Source of the DNA: Numida meleagris
Lineage: Eukaryota; Chordata; Aves; Galliformes; Numididae
Direction of reading: 5' to 3'
Assembly (NCBI RefSeq): GCF_002078875.1
Contig: NC_034410.1
Coordinates: 37,600,145 to 37,664,144, forward strand
DNA: 64,000 nucleotides
Shown: in pieces, positions 14,501 through 26,395 of the stretch
Layout: each line of letters begins with the position of its first letter
How positions within the stretch are numbered: the first letter of the stretch is position 1
Position numbers and translations under genes: made by a program
The notes under the pieces: model-generated
What the model was told of the DNA's origin: nothing
Databases searched by the model: none
The model's input: only the letters and a program-made list of their open reading frames with translations

Positions 14501-15020
14501 GATGGAAAGTTCTATTTTATTTATTTATTTGGTAACGGAAGAAGTCTGTTCCCCTAGAATGAAGAGCAAATGACCAGTGAGATCTCTTTAGTGGTAATAA
14601 GACAAGCTAGCTATCCTTTGTGAGAATAACCATTGGTAAACCGATTAGTGTTTTAACAACCTAATACAAAATCACCCTCAGAAACAGTTCCTTGTGCCAG
14701 AACTGAGACCTGACACTGCAGCAGATCACAGAGCTTCCTCAATGTAATTCATTGTGTAATGGGAAAACCGAAAGCTTTCATGTACATGAGGAATTTTTTA
14801 GAAGCTGTTTTTCCTCTTCCAATATCAATATTTCAGGTATTTATTTATGCATAAATTTTAAAACTGGTTGCTTCCAAAACAAGATTTTGTGTGACCAGAA
14901 ATAGCTTCTGATGTAAAACGCTGGGTAGACAAATCAAGTTAATGGATGTTCTGCAATTAGCTTCAATAAAATGAGAATTTTATCCCCAGGTAGCCATCAA
15001 GCCAATCTTGTAGGACACTA

Positions 15021-15048
15021 ACAAATAGGTAATCACTTACCTATTTGT
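15021..15048. repeat. Perfect 12-bp inverted repeat upstream of the RARB exon
   Basis: Left arm ACAAATAGGTAA (15021-15032) and right arm TTACCTATTTGT (15037-15048) are exact reverse complements separated by TCAC. In RNA this would form a 12-bp stem with a 4-nt loop, ending 91 nt before the predicted splice-acceptor AG. A perfect 16-bp palindrome (15094-15109, ATAAAATA joined to TATTTTAT) follows, about 30 nt before the AG. A role in exon recognition is inference only. Confidence 0.75.
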
Positions 15049-15118
15049 AGTAGAAGAGTCAGAGGGGTAAGAGAGTTTTCTGTGCGTATATGTATAAAAT
15101 ATATTTTATCATCAATAT

Positions 15119-15139
15119 ATTGTTTTCTTCTTCCCTCAG
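15119..15139 (+). other. RARB: Predicted splice acceptor of the RARB beta1/beta3 exon
   Basis: A pyrimidine-rich tract (tgttttcttcttccctcag) ends in CAG at 15137-15139, with no other AG inside the tract. This is the best acceptor in the few hundred bases before the RARB start codon. It fits the mammalian arrangement in which a non-coding first exon is joined to the exon carrying the beta1/beta3 start. If transcription instead starts inside this region, the exon would be a first exon and this site would be unused. Confidence 0.7.
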
Positions 15140-15463
15140 ACTCTTATCAGTATGCATCTGTAGAGAGCAACTATCCTCACAGAAAAACATCTGAATAAAC
15201 AACTGAACTGTGGTCTGAGACACGGACTAAGACGACTTTCTGTCCATGGTCTTCAGATCAAGAATGTCCTGGAAAAGAGAACAGTAGGATGCAGCTATGA
15301 AATATAGGACGGGACTGATCTAGTGAATTACCTCTTCATCATCACGCAGTCCAGCTCAAGCCATACCTGCAGGCTTGACAGCCCTCTCCATTCACAAGTT
15401 CAAGTATCTGCTTGCTGGCCTGGAGTGATGCAACATATTATTTATACACTGTGAGCTATTAAC
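15140..15463 (+). other. RARB: RARB beta1/beta3 5' leader with five upstream ORFs
   Basis: This is the stretch from the predicted acceptor to the start codon. It contains six ATGs before the main start, forming five short ORFs: 15152-15163, 15246-15287 (with an internal in-frame ATG at 15264), 15289-15300, 15297-15323 (overlapping the previous one) and 15428-15454. The last is in the same frame as RARB and its TGA stops nine bases before the main ATG. The main ATG has A at -3, a fair context. Leaders rich in uORFs usually reduce and tune main-ORF translation, and uORF control has been described for the RARbeta2 leader. Here it is inferred from sequence, and depends on this leader being retained in the mRNA. 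Confidence 0.7.
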
Positions 15464-15641
15464 ATGACAACCAGCAGCCGCACATGTCCAGTGCCGGCAG
15501 TGAATGGACATATGACTCACTACCCAGCAGCTCCATACCCGTTACTTTTTCCTCCAGTCATCGGTGGGCTGTCGCTGCCTTCCCTTCATGGACTCCAGAG
15601 TCACCCACCAACGAGCGGATGCAGCACCCCATCACCTGCAA
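15464..15641 (+). CDS. RARB: Retinoic acid receptor beta, isoform beta1/beta3 N-terminal coding exon (partial)
   Basis: This exon encodes the first 59 residues, plus one base of codon 60, of RAR beta, a nuclear receptor that acts as an RXR heterodimer on retinoic acid response elements. The peptide opens MTTSSRTCPVPAVNGHMTHY, continues through YPLLFPPVIGGLSLP and ends SGCSTPSPA. This is the isoform-specific A region of beta1/beta3, part of the AF-1 domain. It is unlike the beta2 start and only distantly like RAR alpha1. Compared with the mammalian beta1 A region as I remember it, the length is the same with a few substitutions (for example SRT after MTTS). An in-frame TGA at 15452-15454 confirms that the ORF does not extend upstream. 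The exon ends CCTGCAA before GTAAGT, so its last base is the first base of a threonine codon if the common exon starts CC, which matches the known ...SPA-T-IETQ junction. The DNA-binding and ligand-binding exons are not in the window. Confidence 0.94.
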
Positions 15642-15647
15642 GTAAGT
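15642..15647 (+). other. RARB: Splice donor of the RARB beta1/beta3 exon (GTAAGT)
   Basis: GTAAGT is the consensus donor hexamer. It falls exactly where the RARB A-region peptide stops matching the family: reading on gives SKCSVLQL, which is not RAR sequence. Phase is 1. Confidence 0.9.
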
Positions 15648-18600
15648 GCTCAGTTTTACAGCTTTTATTGACCCCTTTTCCTTTAGCAAAGGCCAATCTC
15701 GTTCATTCTGAAGTTATTTTCAGAGTAATGGCAGTTGCCGTGTGTCATTTATTTTATTTGGGCAAAGAGGGTTCATTTCTTCTGAAATATCATTTTTACT
15801 TAATCTTCTTTTTGTAGAAATAAATATACAACCGTATGACATACCAAAGCAGTGGAAACCAAGGCTGATAAAACCTACTATGGATTTTGACATATCTTGT
15901 ATTGCTGCCTTAGCTGCAGAAACTTGCGTTTATAGAAACTCTACACAATTAGCCACTGCATACTGATTAATAGTGATTCCTCAGTACAGAATTCCCTTCA
16001 GTGGCACTATAATTAGTACTGCTTATGTTTTTTTTTAGTAAGTAACTGCTTCCCTCCTGTACAGCTTCTGAGGAGCTGTTCTTGTGAAGCTTGTTCTGTG
16101 GCAGCCCAACGAACATCTGCAGCCTGCCCATGGCTGCAGAGTTAACGCTTGAGTCTACGGTTGCATTTCAATGCACCGCTCTCACATTTTCAGCGCTGCT
16201 GAGTGTGTTAGCTGGGCAGGTTTGTTTTCATCACTTTGAGGAACTCTTGTTTCTTACCTGGACTAAGTATTATTTATGTTTAAGTGGCTCCAAACTCAGT
16301 TGTCCCAATTATATAAACTCTTCAAGTAGCGTCACGTAGACAACATGCTTTTCTAGAGATCTTTGCAGTGAATGACTGAATGGTGAGGGAAACTAGAGTG
16401 CAGACAGCTTTGCAGGTCAGTTGTGAAGATGTTTGTCTAAATAGATTACTGTGATTGCTCAAAAAGGTCTTGAACAGCAAATTTGCAGAGCTGCACTTTC
16501 TGCTAAAGGTGAAAGAGACTTGTTTTAGCAGTAGTCCAAATAACCTTTCAGTAGAAAGCATGCAGACCTAGAGCTCCAAACATGAACAGAAAACCACAGT
16601 GAAGAAAAAGCTTCTGAAGAGTAAAGCTGTGGGATTTTGTGCTGCCTAATATTAATTCTGGTTTTGTGTCTCACATACACACAGCTGAAAACTGGGCAGT
16701 CTTGACTAAAGTCTTTTGTAGTTTTTTTTCCAGCTGAGGCAGGCAATTTTCATGCATTCACATGTGGGAATAGGTGTAATCTGGTTTGGCCTTTATTTGC
16801 CCTGTTTTATTGTGCCAAGTATTTATTTTTATTGGAGATGAAAAGCAAAACATCTTGAGATACGAGGTCTACAAATAACTGACTTTCCAATCCTTTCAGA
16901 AATTATCCTAGTTATTTTTCAAAATACTGTAGTATGAATTTATCTCCTCATATTACTAGAACACTCACCTTTTTCAGAAATAACATTGGGAGTTAATGGG
17001 AACCTTTTTTTGAGGTGCATTTGTAAATGCCAAATGTTTATGATCAAGTATGCTGGGTTTTCTTTTCCATCAGTTGTTTGTGTGGAATTAAGACTGAGGG
17101 CAGGTGAGTTACTAATGAGAAACAAAACAATTAGAGTTCTGACTTTGAAAAAAGTTGTATTAAGTATGAATTTCTGTCGTTATGCAAAATAGGAGGCTAA
17201 TTCTGAAGTTTTTGGGTCTGCATCTTTGTCTCTCAGTTCTAGCATCTTCAGGGCAGTGCTTATGTAGAGGTGCTTTGCAGCACTGGTTTGCGTTGACTGA
17301 GCACGAAAGTCTGGCAGCTGGTGTGCATAATTTGAGGCAATATGAGCTAAAATTTCGTGATACTGGGAAGGGTGACTTGAATTAGAATTTCATCTCAGCC
17401 CCCTGCAGGATGACTTTTCTGTGCGAGTTACTCTATTTGCTTACCTTTGGCAATGACAATCTCTTTTGTTTCTAAAATTGTAGGCTTCTGATTCTAAAGT
17501 TTAGGGTTGATACCACTAGAATTATAGAGACAGATTATAGGGACCTAGAAGCAAGCAAGTTGAGCTTTGGGTTACATTTTGAGCTTTTTTATTGTTGTTT
17601 TTTTTTTTTCATTGTGGACATGTTGAGGATGATTTTGTCATTTTACAATGAAGCCACTTCATAGTCAGAGGTCACTGTGATTGAACTTATACTGGATAGT
17701 GAGAAAATATAGGTCCTGCGTGAAAAGACAGAAAAAATCAAAATTTGGCCAAACATACACACCGTACATGCTTTAAGCTATTGTACTTTTTATCTTTCAT
17801 ACTCTTTCCATTCATGCTAAATCCAACAGAAATGATTTTATGTACTAGGAATGCTATAAAGATCTTTCTAATATTTTTTTAAAACAATGCAGCTTAACAG
17901 TTCTTTTAAGTTACAGTCATCTAAGCTTTCATATTATTATTCTCTTTTAGTCTATCTTTATTTCAATCTTTGTTATATCAGATGACTTAATGCTAAATGT
18001 TGCAAGGTTAGCTTAGTCTAGAGTTGGAGTAGCTACCTCCAGTCTTACTAAACAGAAAGCAGCATTTTAGACATGTTAATTTTGTAAGCACTGAGAACTT
18101 GGAGGAAGAGTTTGAGACAGTGATTTAGTTTCATTGATGTTAATAATGGTGTTGCCTCTGTGACCTCTGACATGACTTCTGTTTTTATACTGAGATACAT
18201 AGTGCAAAATACTTAATAATTAGAGGGTTGGTCACAGTGCTAAAGAGGTCATAAGATGAAAAAAATGTCACTTTTATGCATACATGAACTGTGCATTAGC
18301 CCTGAATAAGTAAAAGAGACCACGGTCAAGATCATTACTTCTGTAAGTCCGATTGATTTACCTAGCACCGTACTTGCCCCATACAGCACAAAGCTGATGT
18401 TTTAACTATTGAGATCAGATGGCACGCAAGCTTCTGCAGTTGCAGTAATAATGAAGAATCTCTTCTGTATTAAAAAATAATAATTAGCAAAGATTGTATG
18501 GGAAGATTATTACTTAGCTCATTTAGAAATACTCTTTTCTGCTTCAGCGAGTGAATTGTGTAATGCTCGGACCTGAATCCTTTAAAAACCCCTGTAGGTA

Positions 18601-21600
18601 TTGTGTGGGGATTCTCTCTGGAGCTGAATCAAAGCCGGATGAGAAGGAAAGATGAAGGTGAGGCCTTCCTCTGCTTTCTGGATGATGCCACAGCCTGTCC
18701 TGTTTAGCTCATTGTTGGACTCCAGGAACTGCACTCCATGGGCTTTGCATGCTTGCAACAGGAAAATGACAAAACATTAGTGAAATTCTTGGGGGAGGGG
18801 GAATAGATAAGTTTTGTCAAGGATTGTAGCACGTCTTATTAAAGTAAAAGCTGGTTAACTGAGGTTCAGGTGAGTGGAGGTCATGTTGACACACAGGCAA
18901 TTCCTTGTTGTTCCTGGAAGAAGTGCCCCTTCCTGCCATCATAAGACTGAGCGCTGGTAATGCTGTTGCCAATATCAGCTTAGGAAGAGCATACCTTCTT
19001 TATAGCACATGCTGTGGGTGTAAGTAGAACTTCTAATCTCCAGAAAAAGACTAAGTAGACAAAAACAAAATTAAAAAAATAAATCACTTACTTAAAAAAA
19101 CACTTACCGACTGAAGGACCACCCAAAATTTGACAAAGAAGGTATGTAGCTGTGCAGACAAGTGTGGTCTATCTACTCATTTGGAAACCAAGGAGGAGAA
19201 TGCTCTCTCTATGTTATGGCTAATGGGGCCACAGAGCATGCAGCAGTGTTGAAATTTTACAGGCGGATCTCAGCATAAGGGCGATGGAGCTTCTCTGTCC
19301 ACTGGTACAGTGTCTTGTAAGATCTATTGCTGTAATATACCTTTGCCAAAGTGGTCAGATTGTGCTGGTTTAACCCAGTTGAAGGCTACCACAGGCCAAA
19401 GCAGTCTTGGAGCTACAGGGAGGACTGGATTTGGGAGGAAATTAGTTGCTCACTCAGACACCTATCTGTCTCAGTGTGAGCTTGAACACCAGCCTGCACT
19501 CAGCCTCCTTAAAAGCCAATTGGTGTGAGTTGGAGGCCTTGGCATGGAGAGGAAAAAAATTAATCTGAGCTAATACTGCGATTTACATAATCCCCAAGTG
19601 CGTCCTGAATGAAATTAAAGTAGAGCCTGGACGGCAAACACTGTGGGAGCCACTAAATAATAAAACACTTTGGCTGGCAATTGTTCCCTTTCTGCTTGGA
19701 TTGAGCATCCTGCTTCCAGCATCCTTCCTGCACTGGGCGATGCTTATGGCCTGTGGCATCCCGTGGGAGCAAGCCTTGGTCCTTAGGCTGCTGATGGGAG
19801 CCTCTGAGACCTCCATATTCTGCTGTCATTTATTGCCCGGGAAAAATAGCGGTAGCTTGCTAAGGGGGCAGAGAAGGGCGGTGAGTGTGAGACAAGAATG
19901 TCCTGGAATTTATATAAACTGAGAAAGATTTCTTCATTCAGATAGTATTAAAAAATAAAAATAAAAAAAATCTGAATGTGTTACTTGGAGGGCTGTCGGG
20001 ACGTCAAGGAGAAAAAACAGTACTAAGGTCACTTGTAATTTAGACAAGCTTTTCCATACTTTTCAGTCTGGGGTGTTTTAAAAGGGCATCGTAAAGAATA
20101 AAGGGCTTTTTGTTCTGTTTTATCTAAGTCTTTTACGTATGTGTGTAGGTATGTGTGGAAAGTAAGATCACTTGAGAATCTGGAAGAGGTAGACAAAGAA
20201 CTAATAATGACATTACTTATAGGATAATGCTATGTAAATAATGATTTTTATATTTACATTTTTTTATATTTAATAGCCAGTATTTCATCTGAGGCTTTTC
20301 AGACATACTCAGGCTAGATAGATTGTGGTTTTAAGCATTGTCTTTCCTTCCATTACTGCTGGTTATTTACCATGTGAACTCCAACTTAAAGATTGCTTGT
20401 TTTGTTTGTTTTTTTTCCCCGGGAAATGGATTTTCCACTGGTATCATTAGAAGTACAGTCAAATCCAGTGTTACTGGTGTGGTACGGCAAGATATTTTTG
20501 CCAGCCCCGCCCGTTGTAGGAATTCATTTGCTTTTCCAGTTCTGTTGTTAATCATTATATTGACACAGAAAGTCCTCCCAAAAGCACTCTTTGGCAGATT
20601 GCATTAAATATGAATAGCAGATATTCATTACGATGTGTTGCCCCCAAGAGAACTCTAAACTATCTGCACTACTCATGAACAGGCAAATACACTAATTCTC
20701 CAGCTATTCAAATTATTTTCAAATAGTTTACTGTCTCTCTAATAAAAACAAGAATGTCTCTGTTTCCCTTAATTGCTTAGAAGGTCAAGGACTCCCACAT
20801 CTCACTTTACTTCACCAAATGGGGAACATTTCTGTTGGAGGTTGGAGTATGGTTAAGACATGATGGATTTTCTTCATTTGACATAGTTATGGAGGCAAGT
20901 GCTGTCTGTAATGGACTTAAAAAAAAGAAACAGTACTCTTTGAAACTCTGGGATAGTCTAAAATAATAATAGTTGAATTAGAAAAGATATATGAATTAAC
21001 TTTTTAAAGAACTTCTCTTGCTTGATTATTCTGTTGTGCTTTTTCAAGTCTTCTATGTTTTATGTGGTTGTCTCTTTTTTTCATTTCCCCCTCCCAGTCC
21101 TATCTCTTTATCAAGGCTTGCTAGAGAGTCATTTACACATCTGCAATTAACAGGATGACTTTAAAGGCTTCTTTACTTGTTCAGTACATGTGTTGCACAT
21201 CTTTATTGAAATGAGAGAACATGTGTTTGCATTCAGAAAGAGGGAGATAAACAGAATATGAATATCAGATTTCTTAGCTACAGCCAGGGTTGCCTCATGC
21301 TGGCAAATCTGAGGAGAAATGTCCAGATGATCCCATGCAGATATCAGTCATGATCTTAGAAACCGTCGTTGCTTTTCAGATCATCAGTTTATTTTATTGC
21401 TGTTTTTTATTTTTCTTCTGGCTAGTGGCTTTCTGTAGCTCAAAAGCATCCATACTTCTTTGATCAATAAAGCTATATTGTGTTGTCGTTTTCTGATTGC
21501 AGTTAATCTGAAGTTATCAACAATTTAAATGTATTTGTCAGGTATGTTAGAACTTCTTTCAGTACTGCCGCTTTCAGAAGTGAATGGGAACATCACAGCA

Positions 21601-22555
21601 CTCAAACAGCGGGTAACTCATTCTGTAATGCTGCCCTGTCTAGGTGAATCCTAGGCACGGTGTGGATGCCCTCCTCTTTGGGTTTTACTAGGCAGTGTGC
21701 ACATCTGAAATAAATCAGTTCTGGGTGTGTAAAGGCAGGAATTTGCTTCCTGGGAGGAAACTGAATTTCGAGGTTGTCTACCTCCCTACACTCACACAGG
21801 GAGCGGATCATGTAACTCTGGCATGTGCTCCGTAATTGCTCTGTGCATCTCTCGTAGATTTGCTGCAGTCTGAAAGAGCCTAGCATTTGGAAGTCGAATA
21901 GGACCTGTCAGAGAAATGCTCCTTCTCTCATTATGGGCCCCAGAACTAGGAAATTCCCCAACAAAATGCTGTCTTACCTAAGGTTGGAAATATGTTTCTG
22001 TGGAGTATTGCTAATGACCTTTTTCCTTTGCTGTTGCCCAACAAAAATAACACCCAGTTACTCCCTAGGCTGGGTAACTAGCGAGGAGCAGCAAAGAGCT
22101 AGTTCCAGTCCCCACAGTCTGGTTGCACTGGGGGACCATGCTGTCGTATAGTAGAGCCAACTTCCTCCTTCCCATCTCTCATGGGATTTACACCCTCCAC
22201 CCATGACTGTGTGTCCATTGTGGATCCATACGTATGACACATGTGGTTGGTCTCTCAGAAGGAATGTAATGCCAAACTTCAGGTTTGGCAGGGTAAGAGC
22301 CGTAAGTTTGGAGAGTGTGTGTTGTATTTCCAGTCCAAATCAGTAGGTGTAATCTTATGAAATTGTTAATTGTGTGATAGTTTGTGATGTTAACAGTGAA
22401 TATAAGGTCACATTTTGCCAGGTTTCCATTCGGAGGTGTATGTTTGGCAATGACAGTTTAAGAAAATTTAGTCATATTGTTTTAATTACGTGGAGAGCTT
22501 CCATTCAGTCATATTGCTGTGTCCAAAAGACATGTTGCTGTGGACTTTGTGAATC

Positions 22556-22571
22556 TTTTTTTTTTTTTTTT
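22556..22571. repeat. Homopolymer T tract (16 T), one of several
   Basis: Comparable tracts occur at 9869-9883 (15 T), 13237-13249 (13 T), 43672-43693 (13 T and 8 T split by one C), 63338-63354 (17 T) and 47418-47432 (15 A). They are common slippage-prone intronic tracts. Length differences between assemblies are likely at these points. Confidence 0.85.
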
Positions 22572-24539
22572 AGTGCTGGCCTTGATACAGATATTCCTCC
22601 TTTACTCATTTTTGGGTTGCTATTTCATGTTTATTATGCTTTTAGCTGTATGTGACATTTAATTGGGAAGATTTATTTAAGATTAGGGCACTTTTCCATC
22701 AGGAGAGACATTGTATTCCATGTCTAGAGTTTCTTTCCCTTTTGCCTGTTTAGGGAATACTGGGAACAACTTGTTTTATGTAGATCTTTCAGTTGTATGA
22801 ATGACACCACGTTTCCCATTTAAAATGATAAATACCATATCTGTTGAATCCTGAAAGGGTAGGGAATCCTTTTTCCCTTCCTTTGTCCTTCAGCACACTG
22901 TTTCCTTTCTTACTGCCCAGAATAGGCCTACATCAGTAATATTCATAAATGATTTACAAAAGTAATTCCTGTGTAATAGCTTGGGACGTCAAGATTTTAT
23001 GATGCTGCCAGATGTGCTATCAAACAAAATTATCTGGTTCAAAAAACTTGTGATAAATCTAGTCAGAGCAAATTCCCCAAGGCAAACTCACCCTCTACAA
23101 AAGTAACTATATCTCATAAAATTGTTAGGTTCTCCTTTACCACATGTTTGAAATCAGACTTAAGAGCAACAGTTTTATTCACGTGCAGACTTACAATTGG
23201 GATAAACCAACAAACAGGAAGAACTGGCCATAACAGAAAACTCCTTTCCTTTCAAAACACCATACATGTTCAGAGGAAATGTCAGAGTAAATATGAGAAA
23301 TATTCAGAAAACTCAAGCCTGCATCTCTAAGATACTCAACTGTTTCGTCTAGGTAATGCATTTTTAGAAAGTGGCCATACCGTAAGTATAGTAGGCCAGA
23401 TATTTTCACTGGCTACCCTCCCCACAGCTCCTCTGGGTTTGTAGCTGTGTCCGAGCACCCTGGTGTAGTGCACTGAGCAACATATCTCATGTCTACCATG
23501 TACGTGTTCTTTGATATGCTCCCCTGGGGGAAATGTGCAGTCAGTGGGGCACATATTTTGGTGAGGAGTCTGTGTTTTGAAAGAGGGGGTATGTTGGTTG
23601 CAGTCCTGGCATTTCTGCTCTTTAAATATCTGTACTGCTGGAGAAGACTTGCCAAAGAAACATGCCTGTGGCTTTCACAGGCACATTCGCAGTGGCTCTT
23701 GCTTATCAGGAGAGCCTCTGAGGAAGTCCAGCCACTTGGGAGGGGGAACTGAAAGTCCCGGCTGGGAGTTTTAGGGGAGAAGAGCTGAGTTCAGGTGATG
23801 GAATTATGACTTGAAGGGAGGAAGAGCTTCGTTCAGTGCTTCAGGGAGAAGATGGATCTGGAGCACTTATTTTATTCCATGGCTTTGAGAAATACGCTCC
23901 AGCACCTGGAATTAGTTTGAGATGTTTACAGACTCGATCTGCAGCCTGCTGCTATACATGTTTGCTTGCAGTTTAAATTTAGATAGAAAGCAATTAATGT
24001 ATGCAAACAATAGGAATGGACCTCCAGATAGAGCTTGATTGCTCTACTTCAGTGCTGAAGATAGTGAAATTTAGATTTGACCTCAACATTAGCTTTCCTC
24101 AGTTTCATATGTTTAAATTTGGCCTAGAATTGGCACTAACACTCATGCTTACTTTTTTAAAGAAGTCTGAACTGCAAGAAATGTAGACACAACATGATTC
24201 AAGCTACTACATCACATTTTTCACTGTGTGTTTAGAAGTAAGTAGAAGGATGTTCTGTAACATTCCTACATACTCAGGGGAGGAAAGTGATGTCCTGCCA
24301 TCCAGTCTGCACAGCTCATGGGTGCTACCACAGGTTCTCCACAAGTGTTGGCTCCCCTTTATTAACCTTCATAACTGTACTTGAGGGAGAAAAGACTTGT
24401 CTCTCTTTGAAGATTGAAAGTGCCTAAGCCAAAAGAATCACAGGAAGATTCAATCTTTTTGAGTTGGAAGGGACCTTAAAGGTCATCTAGTAGAACCCTC
24501 CTGCAATGAACAGGGACACCTACAGCTAGATCAGGTTGC

Positions 24540-25223
24540 TTAGAGCCCCATCCAGTCTGACCTTGAACGTCTCCAGCCAGGGAAGGGGCTTTTACCATCT
24601 CTCTGAGCAACCTGTTCCAGTGTCTCATCGCCCTTACTGTAAAAAACAGTAACATTCCTTATATTGAATGGTTTGCAACTATTTTCCATTATCCTATCGC
24701 AACAGACCCTGCCGAAGAGTCTGTCCCCTCCTTTCTTACAGCCTCCCTTCAGATACTGAAAAGCTGCTCTCATGTCTCCCTGGAGCCTTCTCTTGTCCAG
24801 ACTTAACAGCCCCAGCTCTCTCAGCCTGTCCACGAAGGGAAGGTTTTCCACCCCTTGGATCATTTTTGTGGCTTTTTTCTGGACATGCTCCAACAGCTTT
24901 GTGTCTCTCCTGTACTGAGGACTCCACATCTGGACTCAGTACTCCAGGTGAGGCCTCACCAGCACAGAGCAGAGGGGCAGGATCACCTCCCTTGCCCTGC
25001 TGGCCATGCTTCTTTTGATGCAGCCTAGGATACGGTTGGTTTTCTGGGCTGCGAGGGCACATTGCTGGCTCATGTCCAGCTTGCCATCCACCAGTACTCC
25101 CAAGTCCTTTTCAGCAGGGCTGTGCTCCATTCTTACACTCCCCCGCTTGTTCTGATAGCAGGGGTCACCTTGACCTGGGTTTAAGACCTTGCACTTGGAT
25201 TTGTTGAATGTTATGAGATTCAC
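24540..25223 (-). pseudogene. CR1 ORF2 C-terminal remnant (reverse transcriptase tail), one in-frame stop
   Basis: Read on the minus strand, this shows the conserved end of CR1 ORF2: FNKSKCKVL, AEKDLGVLVDGKLDMSQQC, then IKRSMASRAREVILPL and VRPHLEY. A TGA at 24936-24938 sits where the family has a cysteine codon. The same frame then continues with VQMWSPQYRRDTKLLEHVQ and LRELGLLSLDKRRLQGD. There is therefore a single nonsense change and no frameshift across this part, suggesting a fairly recent insertion by CR1 standards. The reading after about YLKGGCKKGG loses family character, consistent with 3' UTR or decayed tail. It is not a host gene. Confidence 0.9.
25163..25175. promoter_or_regulatory. 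Perfect palindromic ERE match (GGTCA CCT TGACC) inside CR1
   Basis: The 13-base sequence matches the oestrogen response element consensus GGTCAnnnTGACC on both arms, with a further base of symmetry partly kept. It lies in the coding part of the antisense CR1, at a position where this copy differs from typical ORF2 peptide sequence. It is a motif match only; no binding or activity can be shown from sequence. Confidence 0.4.
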
Positions 25224-26395
25224 CTGGGCCCACTATTTGAGCCTGTCTAGGTGAAGTGCTGCCCTGTCCCAGTCAGTAGAAAATCCTGTGCAGTTTCCCG
25301 TGTAGTGTGATTTCATTTGGGTACCATTAGCAGAGCTAGTGGGAACCCCTGCTGTTTCTGTGCTTACTCCCTTTTTTATCCTTGTTTCTTCCAACCAGTG
25401 AGCGGTACTTGCTTGCTTGTAATGATCCTGCAGAGAGATGCACAGTTGTCTGCCGTCCTGAAACGAGGCGACACTGTAAATCTACAGTCTTTGGAAGAAT
25501 TCACCTGCATACCAGCATTACCTACAAGCTATCAGTGAAGACATTTGGTGGGAAATAGAACTGTATCATGTAAACAAATCTGTTTATTATATATTGCTTT
25601 CACATAGCAATTCAAGGATCAAGAGTTCTGTTATTTGAGAAATTAAATCCTGTGAGAATCATTACAAGTACAGAAATAGTGATGTCATTGCAAAATTAAC
25701 TAGCTATAAACCCACGAGGTGACATATCAATTCATAAAGGGAATAGCAAAACATAATGCAGGGCACATCTGCTGCTCCGATTCATGCAGAACTATAAGCC
25801 TATTGGTATCTGCAGACCACTTGAAATTGAACATCTGTTAGAAGCACTTGAAAAAGCAGCATGAGAAGCTGTACACCTTGCAAAGCATTTTGCTGTTGGT
25901 AACATCATCATTTTGATTGCACATTCTTACAGAAACTGTTTTAAGTCCCCTTCTAGATCTTCCTGGCATTGTTTCTTAAATAGCGACAGCATGAGTAATT
26001 GTAAAAATAACATGGACTTTTCTAAGGACTTTCCTAACATTTTTATTACTTTTTATTTATTATACTGCTGCAGTGCACAAACTGCTAGAGAGTTTCCAAA
26101 CAAAGAGGGAGATACGATCTCTGTTCCAAGTAGTTTGGAATAATAAAAAAAAAGACAGACGCATGAAGAGTAAGGGAAAAGGATGCGGCTTCTGAGCCAG
26201 ACGATTGAGGTGAAGGAAGGCTCACATCCTAGAATGCAAATCTGATCTTGGTGCTTTTTAAAGAAATGGCTGAATGCTTAAAACCAGGGCAGACTGTGGA
26301 GGCTGACGTGATTTTTGTAAAGAGCAAGACTAAGATGCTGCAACTTGCTTCATAAAACCCACGCGCACAGTCAGTGATCGATTAAGTATCGTAAT

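Larger units (their letters stand above)
1..15139. other. Non-coding DNA upstream of the RARB beta1/beta3 coding exon
   Basis: No protein-coding exon, RNA gene or CpG island could be supported in this stretch. It is AT-rich single-copy DNA with short GC-richer patches near 2.85-3.55 kb and 10.9-11.2 kb. Its ORFs are short, overlap on both strands and match no family I recognise. Because a good splice acceptor opens the RARB exon at 15140, a non-coding first exon and the P1 promoter are expected upstream, either here or before the window. I could not locate them, so this may be first-intron sequence or 5' flank. Recognisable items inside it (two CR1 tails, a DR1 site, a small duplication, an inverted repeat) are listed separately. 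Confidence 0.7.
24434..25256 (-). mobile_element. 5'-truncated CR1 LINE (about 820 bp), antisense to RARB
   Basis: This is the largest mobile element in the window. On the + strand it begins with its 3' end ('agttggaagggaccttaaaggtcatctag') and runs back through the 3' UTR into the ORF2 reverse-transcriptase C-terminus. The sequence stops resembling CR1 just after 'gagcctgtctaggt', near 25255, which I take as the 5' truncation point. CR1 elements move by target-primed reverse transcription and are normally 5'-truncated. This copy lacks the endonuclease and the reverse-transcriptase core and cannot move. It contains a perfect palindromic oestrogen-response-element match, listed separately. Confidence 0.93.

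Noticed and set aside
15816..15963. Possible second RARB coding exon after a TTTTTGTAG acceptor
   Set aside because: Joined in the required phase, it gives an immediate stop codon and no RAR-like residues. It is not the beta3 cassette or the common exon.
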